A stretch of DNA of 59,391 bases. Source: Ophiosphaerella korrae (taxonomy: Eukaryota; Ascomycota; Dothideomycetes; Pleosporales; Phaeosphaeriaceae). Below, piece by piece: positions 10,833 to 22,600 of this stretch. A program made the position numbers and the translations under genes. The number at the start of each line of letters is the position of its first letter. Position 1 is the stretch's first letter. The notes under the pieces were generated by a model. The model was not told where the DNA came from, searched no databases, and saw only the letters and a list, made by a program, of their open reading frames with translations. The stretch covers positions 1 to 59,391 of the forward strand of contig JALNQF010000255.1 of assembly GCA_028456385.1 (NCBI GenBank). Direction: 5' to 3'.

Positions 10833-11717
10833 TCAATGCCTGGAGAACGAGAGCGAAGCAGATATTCATGCATTTAAATCTAGTGGTGAGGTTCAGGACA
10901 AAGACGCTGTTGGGCGATAGACCAGCCGCGCAGTAGAGGACAAACGGAAGATCGAGCCAATGGGTGCTTGAGACCCGAGATGCTGGTCCGAAAGCGGTCT
11001 AAAGCAGTGGTAAGTACATCAGCAAGGTTCAGCAGGAACCTGTAAGACTAGTCAAGGCTCAGAGCAGCTTCCTCCGCGCGTATCGATCTGTTTTTTTTGT
11101 TTCGCCATCGTCATAGCGCTTATTATAGTACGTTGATCTTGTATGCTCAAATTCCAAGAGTGGGTACCGGGTAATTTTGAGGTCAAGAAACTATGAGAAA
11201 TACTGAGAATATGCGCGGGATGGACTTCACGAAGTACGCTCTTGGCACGTGATTGGGTACCTGTTCAGGTCAAGGATTAGCGCGGCCCCACTATGCGTAT
11301 GATGCGTTTTTTGACTGGTGTTCTTTGAAGTATAATAAGATGAAATGCATCGTCTCGAAATGCCACCAATAATGAATGTGACTGTCAAGCTTGATAAGGA
11401 CGCGAGTGAGTTCTCGTTGTTCAATGTGTAGTCACGAGACTGTGATTTCGGTAATGCAATAATTAGCAATGAAGAAGTTGGAAACTGAGTTCGTGGACAA
11501 TGTAGAATTTTGAAACTTACAATACAAACATTAAACAAGGCGAATTTCAAGATGTAGCAACTGCACTCGAATGTTCCAGGCAGGACGGAGACACCAACAA
11601 CATCTCCCAACACCGGACTTCGCACACAATCAGGCTGCACCATATCGCACAAGCTGCACTTATATCCACAACACACGCAGGAAAACCAAACACGGCGCAA
11701 GGAGTGCACACGCCACG
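10833..11717. other. intergenic between HET and WH2 genes
   Basis: About 885 bp of normal-composition DNA with an eight-T run near 11091-11098. No gene, RNA or repeat was recognised. The right part (about 11,200-11,717) presumably contains the promoter and leader of the WH2 gene. Confidence 0.4.
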
Positions 11718-12330
11718 ATGCCCGCACCACCTCCCCCTCCGCCCATGCCGCCCATGGGACGAGGCGCTGGAGGGCCGCCACCACCACCGCCAATGCCTGG
11801 CATGAAAGCACCAGGAGCAAAGCCGCCGTCTGGAGCAGGAAGAGTACGTCATAGGAAATCCAGGGCGAATAGAGAGGTCATGGCGAGGGTGCAGCGACAA
11901 CTAACATGGCACAGGGAGCTCTGCTATCCGACATTGGCAAGGGCGCGCGGCTGAAGAAAGTTACTCAGATCAACGACAGATCAGCACCGATAGTCGGTAA
12001 AGTCAGTGACGGGCCTAGTGCGCCGCCCATCGGAGGAGCGCCGCCGGTTCCTGGCATGGGCAGACCGCCAGCACCCCCGGCAGGACTCGCACCGCCGGTG
12101 CCTGGAGGGGGAAACCGGGCGAGGAGCAACAGCGACAGTGGGGGCGGGGACAACGTCATGGCAGCAGCACCACAACTAGGCGGCCTGTTCGCAGGAGGCA
12201 TGCCCAAGCTGAGGAAATCGGGGGGGGGGGGCGTCAAGACAGGTGCAGATCAAGGCAATACGCCCTACCTCTCAGACCCAGAAACATCGCGAAGCTCGGC
12301 GCCTAAACCACCGGGGGCGCGGCCGAGAGT
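11718..12330 (+). pseudogene. WH2-domain proline-rich (verprolin-like) gene, 3'-truncated
   Basis: Exon 1 (11718-11843) encodes a Pro/Gly/Met-rich start (MPAPPPPPPMPPMG). The intron 11844-11914 has donor GTACGT, branch CTAAC at 11901-11905 and acceptor CACAG. Exon 2 opens with a WH2 actin-binding motif: GALLSDIGKG, then RLKKV, then NDRSAP. Low-complexity Pro/Gly stretches and a block GGLFAGGMPKL follow. Proteins of this kind bind G-actin and help organise cortical actin and endocytosis. After a PKPPGARPR-like block at about 12305-12330 the expected Pro-rich tail stops and the sequence becomes the antisense of the neighbouring ABC gene. The frame then runs by chance to a stop at 12419-12421. 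The gene has therefore lost its 3' part. An 11-G run at about 12221-12231 may be a further slippage site. The coding frame up to the break is otherwise open. Confidence 0.8.
11844..11914 (+). other. intron of the WH2 gene
   Basis: Donor GTACGT, branch-site CTAAC nine bases before the acceptor AG, 71 bp, phase 0. Removing it joins SGAGR to GALLSDIGKG, restoring a continuous WH2 motif. The unspliced frame runs on through the intron and separates from that motif. Confidence 0.8.
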
Positions 12331-15300
12331 CGTGGACATGAATGACGACACGAGGTATGTCATTGGATTGACCTATCAATCACAATTAGCAAGAAAGGGT
12401 AGTATGAAAGGAAAAACGTAACGTACGCGGTACATGAAGATCCAGAACCGCGGCAGGAGATTTGGCCCTGCGAGAATGCCGCAGAAGGCGTACAGCATGA
12501 TGGACAGCAGCGTCGCCAGCGCACCGGCGATTTCCTCGCCGGGAGCGCCGGCTATGAGGAGGTGGGCAAGCGAAGACGCGAAGAGGAAGGCAGCGAGGAT
12601 AAGGAGGAGCGTGTGGAAGGCGCGGATGTGCGTCTCGTCAGTCCATGCTGCGTTGCGGTACAGCCCGACGGGGTAGTACCACGCGAGGAAGCAGAAGATG
12701 GCCATGAACTATCATCATCAGCACAACCCAAACAGGCCAAAGGGGAAGAAGCAATCTACTCACCGCATTCCACGCCATCTCAACCACAACATTACTCAGC
12801 AAAAACGCTTGCCACGCATACGTCCTACTCTGCCGCTCCCGCGCCTCGTACAACGTGCGCTGCACCACGAACATGGGCATGATCTGGTACAGCAGCTGGA
12901 TCACCACAAACAGGAACACAAACACGCCAAACATCTGGTTCTGCAGCCCCTGCATCGTATTCGACCCCTGGAAAAACGAAAACCCGATGAGCAGCGCAGA
13001 CCCGACTGTCAGCATCACTTTCGAGTAGATGTACGACGGCGTGCGCCAGTACTGCTGTGCGCACCGGCGCGCCACGGCATACAGCTGCGTAGTAAACGGC
13101 GCGGCGAACGCCTGGTGCGAGCCAGGCGATGCGTCCATAGCTGCAGAGGGTTGCGACGAGAGAGTGCGCAGCGCCGCCAATTCGTTCTGCACCGCAGCGT
13201 ACTCGGCGCTGCGCTTCCACACGGCGGGCCAATCGATCTCGGTGCGCGCCAATCGCCTCGAGCATGTACTCGGCGGGATTGGCGCCGGCAGGACACGCGG
13301 GCGCGCCGTTGCGCGCCAAGTAGTCGAGCAGCGTGCGCGAGCCCGCGCCAACGTCGCCAAAGTACACGGTGCGCCCGCCGCGCGCGAGAAGCAGGAGGCG
13401 GTCGAAGCGCTGGAAGAGCAGCGACGACGGCTGGTGCACAGTGCAGAGGATTGCTTGTCCGGCGCGCCCTTGATCTGCATCTCGTAGTTCACCTTTTCCC
13501 AGTGGAAGATGGAGACTTGTTTCTGCACGTTGTGCGTGGAGGAGGCACTGCTGCTGATTTTCTCGCCCACATGCGCAGACGCACTTCCGCTCTCTTCGTC
13601 CGCCGCCTCGCGCTTCTTCTGCGATGCCATCTTGGATCGTCGGAAGACAAGCACCTCTCCTTTCGACCGCTCCGACGCCACAACCTCACTCATCACCAGA
13701 TGCGCAATCAACAGCGCGATCGTCATCGCCACCACAATCCCGTAGTTGCGCCAGCGATTCCCGTAGCTGTACCGGAACGCGGTTTCGACGTACGCCGTGC
13801 CCGCCACCACGTCGGCGCCCGGCTGCGACCCCTGAACTGCGCAGGCACGCTGGTTGGCGGAGATGCCGGCGTATGCAGGGCCCTGCGGGACAAACGATGA
13901 GCACGCGAAGTCGCGGCCGTGGAACTCGTTGACCATGACGCTTTCGAAGCCGTACGAGATGGGATTGAGCCAGCGGAGCCAGCTGGCCCAGCTATAAATC
14001 AAAAATCAGCACACTCCTGAGGAGAAGGACGGGGTGGGGAGGAAAGATAGCATACCCCTTCATATACTGGATCGGAATCACAAACCCCGAGTACATCACC
14101 AGTAGCAGCAGTATGATCGAGCTTGGCGCCAACGCCTGCGCAATCGTCTTGGTCATGGACGCGAACAGCCGGAAGAACATGCTCATTGACAGCGTCATGG
14201 TGAAGGCGACGAGCCAGAAGAAGAAGAATGGCCCGGGCTCGCGGCGCAGGTTCGCCATGAAGTAGAGGGTTGAATTGACGATGAGCGAGTTGGTGATTTT
14301 GTAGGGGAGGTCGGCGAGCATTGACGAGAGGGCTTCGGCGCTGGGGTGGTATAGCGCGTAGCGGTTGTGCTAGGGGAAGGGGGTTAGTGAGGATTGGGAG
14401 GAAGGGGAAGGGGGACGTACTTTTTCGACGATGGTGCGTTTGGCGTACAGAGACATTATTTCTAACATACTTCCAAAGGCGTTGAGTAGGACCTGATCAC
14501 CATCCGTTAGCCATCCGAGTTGTCTGCATACGAAAAAAAGGGGCAACACAAACCATCATGAACAACACGCCTCCCCGCTGGAAAAACGACGCGGTCGTTT
14601 CCTTGAGATTATAAAAAATACTTGCGATAATCAGCGCCTCGAAGAAATTAATCGTTAGCATCACCAGCGGCACGCTGGGATCGTTCTTAAGCCGCTGCAC
14701 CTCGCGCCACATGCACAGCTTGACCTGCCCCCAGTACGACAGCGTATACGGCGACGTCTGGCGCTGCGTATGAGACTTCTCTTGCGTCCGGGACTGCGCG
14801 AAGTTTTCATAGCCACTACTACCCAACGGGTGCGCTTCTTCATATTGCGCAATGTCCGCGAGCAACGCCTTCTGCTCTGGACTCTCCTTCTACGCACGCA
14901 CAAAGTCCTCTGCCGTCCGCGGCACTGCGCCTTCGTGCCTAGGCGCAACCCTGCGCTTAGACGGCGACGTCATGGAGGTGAGGAAATCAGGGGTGGTTTG
15001 CGACGCAGGAACATTCAAACCCTAGCTGCTCAAAGTACGCGCGCGCTGCGCTTGTCGCGCCGAAGAAGATCTGGTGGCCTGCATATAACTAGCACGGTGA
15101 CTTTATTAAAAACCTAACTCTATTAGCGCCTTTCCCCCCCCCCCTCACACAATCCCCTTTACATAGGTAAACATACCTCATACGCCGCCTGCGGCGCCTG
15201 ATAAATCGCTACACATGCTGCGGCGCTAAATACATCGCACTGCGTGCGCAGCGTGCGGTAGAACTCGACTGCGTTCGCGGCATCGAGGCCGCGCGTCGAG

Positions 15301-16370
15301 TTGTCCTATGTTTGCAGCGGCGCGAAGCTTAGTGCTGCTTCGGCGATGGATACGCGCTTGCGCTCGCCGCTGCTGACCCCGCGGACGAAGTCGTTGCCTA
15401 CGCGCGTGTGCAGCGTGTGCGAGACGCCGAACATGGCCATTATGACCTGCGGGGGTTAGTAGGGGGGAGGGCGGACAAAGGCGCGTGGGGAGGATAGGGT
15501 GGAAAGGGGTCTTACATCGCGGAGGTGCTCTGCGTATTGTTCGCAGGAGACAACCGCCGGGGATCTGACGTGGTGCGCGCGCGAGCGCTGCGAAGTACAG
15601 CGTGTCGCCGACGCTCAGCTGGGGGAGAAGTGGGCGTCTACTTCGGCGGTGTAGATGGCTTCGCCGCGGAACTGGGTCTGCATGGTAGATGCGGGGATGC
15701 CTTGGTAGTTGAGGTGGGACTCTGGGCTGATGGCGAAGCCGTGGGTTTCGCCCGCGATGGTTTTGAGCAGCGTGGAGTATCCAGATCTGTTATTATATAA
15801 TTAGCAAAGGGGACGAATGAATGAATGAATGGGAACAGAGAGCCTACCTGGTGGCCCCAGCACACAGAGTTGCTCCCCGGGGAGAAGTAGACCGTCGAGA
15901 TTCTGCAAGATATTTATCTTCTGCGCACCCCTGCCAAACAGCGATGGCAGCTTCAAGATCTTGTTCCCTACCGTCGACTGAAAGTCTGTGGGCGACCCCT
16001 TTCCCTAGACATTGAGATCCCGGAACGCAACGCCCGCTATACGGGGGAGTGCGTCGTCGTCGCTGCTGCTGTACCGCAGGTTATAGAATGCCCTGGCCCA
16101 CTCTTTTGCGCGGAAATGCTCGCTCTTGGGGTCGAGAGGACTGCCCTCTGCAGCCGTGAAAGGGGAGCTATGGTTTTGCTGGGAGGATTGCGACGTGAAT
16201 CTCTGGACGAGGTTTAGTACTTCGCGGTCCTGGTCCTGGTCCTGGTCCTGGTCCTGGTCCTGGTCTTGGGCGTTGGCTGTTTTGCTTGAGGAGGAACTGG
16301 AGCTGGATTGTGAGGCATTTGGAACTTCGTGGTGCGCGGCATCTCCCGTGGCGCTCTTTTCTGTTGACAT
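12322..16370 (-). pseudogene. PDR-type (ABCG) multidrug ABC transporter pseudogene
   Basis: Read on the minus strand from an ATG at 16370, it has the PDR order: Asp/Gln-rich N-terminus, a block AGVAFRDLNV, nucleotide-binding domain 1, transmembrane half 1, a partial domain 2 and transmembrane half 2. Domain 1 shows a P-loop ending SGYSTLLK, a signature [10 protein letters not shown] (usually VSGGE) and [12 protein letters not shown]. Family members pump drugs and toxic compounds out across the plasma membrane. Breaks: stops at 16005-16007, 15306-15308 and 14890-14892; frameshifts near 15790-15850, 15621-15627, 15549-15556 and in 15000-15110; deletion of the core of domain 2 at about 13458-13470; a frameshift near 13241-13262; and loss of the C-terminus at about 12322. 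Introns with normal sites remain at 15447-15515, 14493-14553, 14370-14420, 13992-14055, 12709-12763 and 12373-12426. Two of the stops are TGG-to-TAG, which fits CpA-to-TpA on the plus strand. Family identity is certain; it cannot make a working pump. Confidence 0.92.
16226..16267 (-). repeat. hexamer repeat encoding a Gln-Asp run
   Basis: Seven tandem copies of GTCCTG (plus strand; the last is GTCTTG) lie in the N-terminus of the ABC pseudogene and encode an alternating Gln-Asp tract on the minus strand. A poly-Ser tract is just upstream in the protein. Both are slippage-prone low-complexity DNA. Confidence 0.85.
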
Positions 16371-17664
16371 TTTTTTTTTCTGTATGTGTTGCGCCTGGCG
16401 GAAATTACTGGCTCGAAAGCCTGCTGGTAGTAAAGTCTGTGGTCCGCTTTGAGTGGCCACGTGATGAGCGACGACTTGGTGATGTCTGCTGAGCGGTTAT
16501 TATGAAGGGATACACGGTATAACGTCGATATGTTAGAGATAAACAGCGCGCTCCCCTGTTATTTGAAGGATCTGAAGATGAGATCTGACTTTTTTTGACT
16601 TGCAGCGTTTCAACAGTCTAGGGTTGGTTTATGTCTGAATGTCTAGAGATTCCGCTCCTAAGCCAAGACGCCTTGGGACTATGGTGGATATCCACATCTC
16701 ACTATGTAATTGTGTACGGCCAAGACGATGCGCGTTATGGGTCTGGTTTGCTATGGTTCCTAATTGGAGCTGTTTCTAATGACTCTCCGATGATGGGGAG
16801 CACCTAATGATGACATGACGACAGGTGCAGGTGCTCCTGAATCTTGGAAAGCTGTGTACACAGGCAGTTAATGTTAGATACGCGACAATATGCATTGATG
16901 ATAACAGGCCCTTGATACGTTTATACTTGAAGTATCCTACACCCTGTCTATAATTTGGTTGTACAAACCGTGGTTCACGAACGATGCCCTACAGTTAGAA
17001 GATCTGAATTGAGCTACGCACCATGTCTATCTCAAAATGCGACAGTTCTGCTACGTGTGGTGAAACTGACAGTTGCGTGGAAGTCTGCTGGACGAAGACG
17101 AGGTGCGCGGACATTCGGTATTCTCGGGGGCCGCGGACATGGCCAAGTTTAGTCGGCAATCTGGTCTTGGCTTGGATAGGTTTTTAAGGCCCGGCCATCT
17201 ATAACCCCGAAACTCCTAGTAACAGCATCCAATTCCACCCCACCACTATTGCTGCGGTTATAATCCCCTAGACTACTGTGAAAATTCGCTATGAAGCTTT
17301 CTGTACTATGTTTTATCTAGTATTTGTGATATGCGACTAATGATCTCGTAGTGCTAGCGCTGTAAGCGAAAGAAGGTCGGTACCCCTTACGTTAAGATAT
17401 ACACCCCTAGCCCTTGATATGTCCAAGCCGACATAAAATTATTTTCCTCATATGTACTAGTTAATACAACTCTGATTCTGATGCTCGTAGATTAAATGTA
17501 ATAAAAGAGAACCAGCCTACTCTTAATGCAATTCGACACAGGCTGACTACTAATATGTAGAACAACGTCAAAGGCCGAGATTAGCGCAGCAACGCGTTGC
17601 AGTTAGTTACCTAACTAAACAACTGTAACTTTTAGAGAAGTAAATTAGCAACACAAACACTAAA
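16371..17664. other. intergenic, right part of the gene island
   Basis: Normal-composition DNA. It contains the presumed promoter of the ABC pseudogene. A 65-codon frame at 16955-17152 has no recognisable domain and is not called. The region ends at the TTATT target site of element A; CA and TG stay common up to about 17660, so RIP seems not to have spread far out of the element. Confidence 0.45.
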
Positions 17665-17669
17665 TTATT

Positions 17670-18127
17670 TGTTACAGCAGTAACAAGGGAAACCGAGATG
17701 GAACCAATCAGTCCACGCTCAGCTGCTAACGAAGCATGGGATAAGCGGGGTAACGACCTATGGGACAATGAGTTCGACTAGGAAGCCAACTACAACATAG
17801 ACACGTAACAAATTCGTAAATTCGCAATCTTAGCAAACACAAAGTCGCGAAGCTATTATGTAACAAATTCGTGAATTCGCGATCTTAGTAAACACAAAGC
17901 AACAAAGCCGCTAAGATATCATTACTATATAGTTAGTAGAGATGTGTATTATTAGGATAGCATTAGTAATCTAATCCTTTAACCACGGAACGCCAATACA
18001 AGATAGTTGCAAGACATCTTCTATTAATACTAGTTATTGCAGATTACCTACACGAACCTTACTATCAACTCTTAATCTACTAACACCCTAATAGCTACTA
18101 ATAGTCGACGCAGGTAGCTACGTAACA
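17670..18127 (+). repeat. 5' LTR of element A
   Basis: 458 bp, TGTTAC to GTAACA, less mutated than its 3' partner. The middle contains a unit of roughly 58 bp repeated twice (words GTAACAAATTCG and GATCTTAGTAAACACAAAG, about 17805-17915), which marks the A-type LTR. Confidence 0.92.
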
Positions 18128-18189
18128 CTTTACTAATTTAGACATTAGGAGAAGCGAAGCGTAAGTAGCGTACAGTCTAGCTAACACGA

Positions 18190-19330
18190 TAGTAGAAAGT
18201 TTAACTAAGAAAGGAGGAAAAGCACCTCTAAGTAGTTATAAATTAGACGAAACTAATTAGGTAGCAGTTAAAATACGCCTAAACAACCTAATTACTAAAA
18301 AAGGGGACATGCAACTAATAATTAATATCCTAGAAACGTAAAATAAAGAACTGCAAGATTACGTTAAGTAAAACAAAGTTTAAATTAAGGCTATTATAGA
18401 AGGATAAAACTAAATAGAACAAATTACCTAGAGACTAGAAATAAGTGCGACAAAGAAGCTACCTAAGATACCTGTACTTAAGAAATTTAATAGAATAAGG
18501 GAAAAATTAAGACCCTTTATAGTAGTAGCACAACTACAGATTAATATACAAGTACTATACTTTAATAGAGAAGACAAAAAGGTAATATATATTAGAATGC
18601 ACCTAGAAGAAGATGCGATAAGATAGTTTAAATCCTACTAGACAGATTACACAATATACGCGCTAGAAATATAGAAAGATAAAACTAGAGCTATCTTTAG
18701 AAGTTACAAATACTTTACTAAATAAATAAAAGTAGCATTTAGTAATATAGATATTACTTAACAAGCTAAAGAGAAGCTTAAAAGGCTTATACAATATAAG
18801 AGTATTCTTAAATATATATTATAGTTTAAACAACTATTATAGAATATAGAATAGAACAAAGTATTACTAATGTTACAATTTAAACAAGGATTAAACTTAA
18901 AAATCTAATACAAGATAATTTACATAGAAAAACTAAGAACACTAGAAGCTCTAAAATAATAAGCAATATAGATAGACAATAACCTTTAAGAATAGAAGAA
19001 AAATAAATATAGAGGATAACCTAGAAACCAAGACGCTAGAGACCTTATAATCCTTAACGCTAATAAAGATAAGAAATTCAAGAAGAATAAAGACTTTACG
19101 TACTTTAGCTATAGTAAGAAAGGCTACTACGTAAAAGATTGCTAGTTAAAATAGAAAAAGAATACAATATATTATAAATGTAGGAAATTAGGACACTTCG
19201 TAAAAGACTACAAAAGCAAGGACCTAAAGAAAGAAATATAGTTAAAAACGACTAAGAATAAAAAAGAAGCACCTAAGACATAGGCTAAACCTTAAGAGAA
19301 AGTAGCTAAGAGTAAAGAAATATAGTATAT
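18190..19330 (+). pseudogene. gag of element A, with two CCHC zinc knuckles
   Basis: The degenerate capsid region ends in two zinc knuckles. The first (19101-19142) reads with the spacing of CxxCxxxGHxxxxC, Cys now often Tyr (TGC/TGT to TAC/TAT). The second (about 19171-19211) keeps KCRKLGHFVKD. Knuckles bind the element RNA during packaging. Many TAG and TAA stops; no product is expected. Confidence 0.8.
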
Positions 19331-19699
19331 AATACTCTATTAGACTTTTTATTATAAGGATAACTACTATATATATCTTTCTAGTAAATAAAGAGTAAGA
19401 TAGTTTCTATAAAAGAATAGAGTAGTAGTAATAAAAGAAAGAATAAAAGTATAGCTAAAAGAAATAGTATATATAATAGACCTACTAATAGAAGATTTAG
19501 AAGGGGAAGAGCTCTAGATACTATTAATCTAGGCTAAAGGACTAGTATAGGATAAAGAGACTATAACAGTCTCCTCTAAAGAATTACAAAGAGACAAGAA
19601 ATAAACTAATATAAGAGGTACTAAGTACGCCTAGTTAAGAGTATATAGCTATAATAGCTGTACAACAATAGATATAGAGGAACAAAATAAAGAATAGAA

Positions 19700-22600
19700 A
19701 TTTATTTAGAAATACTTACTAGTTATAAGTATAGAGGAAGCGTACAAAGACTAGAAAGAACGCAATCCTAAAGAAATAAAGTTTATACTATTTTAAGAAT
19801 AGATAAAGTAATATATAGTTATAGTAGGAAGAATACCTATATAAAGAGAATAGTAGTTCCTTGTAAGAAAAACGCAATAGATTAACAAAGCCTATATACT
19901 ACGAGTACTAATAGTATACTATATCCTAACAAATACAAGACCTAGAATAGATAGTTACTAGGTAGGGGACGACAAGAGAAGGAACCTAGAATACCTAGTA
20001 TACACTAAGATATTATAGATATTATGCCTAAATACAAATTACTACACATATAGAGAACTTAAGGTACGTAATTACGTATAGCCTATACAAGGAAAAGGAT
20101 ACAATTACATAAACGCAATTACAAGAAAAGATATCTAAGGTTAAGAAATAATTAAAATACCTAACAAGGAATATATAGTAATTAGACTAGGCCCTAAACT
20201 ATCTAAAGAATATATCTAAAGAAAGCTATAGTACAAATATACCTATAACAAATGCCTAAAACACAAAAATTACAAACGTAAAATAGGACAATAGCCCTAG
20301 AAGAATACACAATTTAAAGAAAAACCTAAGTAAGAAAAGCTAGAAGGTATAAGAGGCCTATATATTACAAAAATAAGTACATACTAAGAAAAGAGAGTAT
20401 AAATAATAATTAATAGTAGAGCTATAAGGAACTTTATATCTAAGAAGTTTATAGAAGACTAAGGAATAACTTACACTATAAAGAAGTACCTTCGACAACT
20501 AAGTATAATTAAAAGAAAACTATTCTAGGAACCTATAAGGTTTAAAACAACACCCTCTACGCTAAAGCTAGAAGGATTAGAAATTAAGAACATAGTTATA
20601 GATATAACAACAATTAATAACAAATAAGATATAATACTAGGGATACTATAGTTATAGATAACTAACCTAAAAATCAATTAGAGAATAGGGAGAATTAGCT
20701 ACCCTAAGAAAGAAATATTAAAAGCTAACATAGTTATACACAAAAGAAAATTCCTAGAAGAATATAAGAAATAGGAAAAATAGCTTATAGAACCTAACAA
20801 CTACCTTCTAGACTATTAAATATAGGACTTAGTAATAGACCTAGAAGAAAGAAAAAATATAGGATAGAGCCTAGTCTATTAAAAAACTAAAGAAGAATTA
20901 AAGATTAAACGCGCATTTATACAAAAAGCAATAAAGAAAAGATAGATATAAGAATCTAAATCTTTAGTAGCTTATAGACTTATATTTATAGATAAAAAAA
21001 GGATAGATAATAAAAGACTTTACGTAGATTTTAGAAAAACTAACGCAATAACAGACAAGAACTAATACCTCTTACTACGTATAGACAAGATACAAGACAG
21101 ACTATAGAAAGTACGAATCTTTACTAAACTAGATATCTAAAATACCTACTACTAGATTAGAATTAAAAAGGGTAATAAGTAGAAAATAGTATTTAGAACA
21201 CAATATAGACTATTTAAATACATAGTTATACCCTTTAGATTAATAAATGTACTAGTAGTATTTCAAGAAAGAATAAATACAGTCCTAAGAGAACACCTAG
21301 ACGTATTTATATTTGTATACCTAGACGACATCTTTATATTCTTAAAAATAGAGGAAGAACATATATAGTATATATACAAAGTGCTAGAAAAATTAGTAGA
21401 AAGTAAAATGTTTCTAAAAATAAGAAAATACAAATTCTATACAAAAGAAACAGACTTCCTTAGATTTATTATTAAACTAGGAAAAATACAAATAGATCTA
21501 AACAAGATTAAAACAATCTAAGAATAGCTAACACTAAAGAACCTACAAGAAGTACAATAATTCTATAGATTAGTAAACTTTTATAGAAAACTAATAGTAA
21601 GATAGTCTAAAATAATAGAACTACTTATAAAACTTATAAAGAAAGATACACTATTTAAATAGACTTAAGAATACAATAAAGTATTTAATTAGATTAAACA
21701 ACGTTTTATAGAAAACCTAGTTATTAGAATATATAACCTAGAACTACTAGTAATAGTAAAAATAGATACATCTAACTTAGTTTATAGAATAGTACTAATA
21801 CAAGAAGACTAAACTATAAAACAAGAATATTTAGTTAAATACTTCTCTAAGAAAATAAAGCTAGTAGAGCTTAACTACTTAATTTATAACAAGGAGATGC
21901 TAGTAATCTACAAAGTATTTAAATAATAGAGAGTATACCTATAAAGAGTAAAATACTAAACAAAAGTCTATATAAACTATAAGAATCTTATAGGATTTAT
22001 AACAAATAAAGACTTATTATAATACTATACGAGATAGTAGGAGTTCTTGTTAATATTTAACTTTAAAGTTATACATACAAAAGGGAAAGAAAACTAATTT
22101 ATAGATACTCTTAGTAGAAAACTAGACTTATAAAAAGAAGTAAACACTACTAGTATAGTTCTAATTAAGAACAAAGAAAGATATTTAGTCCTAAACACAC
22201 TAAAAATAGCTGTAATACTTAAGAGAAAGAGTAGCGAGCTAGACAAATAGATTTAGGAAGAAACAAGAAAAGCCCCTAAAGAAATAGAGAAACTCAAGAT
22301 CTAAGAAGGCCTCGCATAAGCCTATAGAAGAACGTACATTCTAAGAAAAATATAAAGAGAATTTATACAATAGTTCTACAAACTACTAGTATATAGATAT
22401 TAAGGAATTAACAAAATACTAGATAGACTACTAAGAGATTATTATATCCTAAAAGTAAGACAACTAGTAATAGAAGTACTAAGAGACTATATAGAATACT
22501 ATAGAAATAAGTATAGTAGATACGTACTATATAGAATATTATAACTAATTAAAGTACTAGAAAGACCTTAGAGAGTTATTATAATAGATTTTATTACAAA

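Noticed and set aside
11571..11954. A 127-codon frame covering the WH2 gene start and its intron
   Set aside because: It reads through the intron 11844-11914 and misses the WH2 motif. The real start is the ATG at 11718 and splicing restores the motif.
12698..13900. A 400-codon open frame on the plus strand
   Set aside because: It is antisense to the ABC transporter pseudogene, is Arg/His/Ala-rich low complexity, and arises from GC-rich third positions of the real gene.
16955..17152. A 65-codon frame right of the ABC pseudogene
   Set aside because: No domain, no good start context and no sign of introns or conservation; the size is expected by chance at this base composition.
8017..17664. 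A secondary-metabolite or effector cluster containing the ABC transporter
   Set aside because: There is no biosynthetic enzyme, no transcription factor and no secreted Cys-rich protein in the island, and the transporter is a pseudogene.
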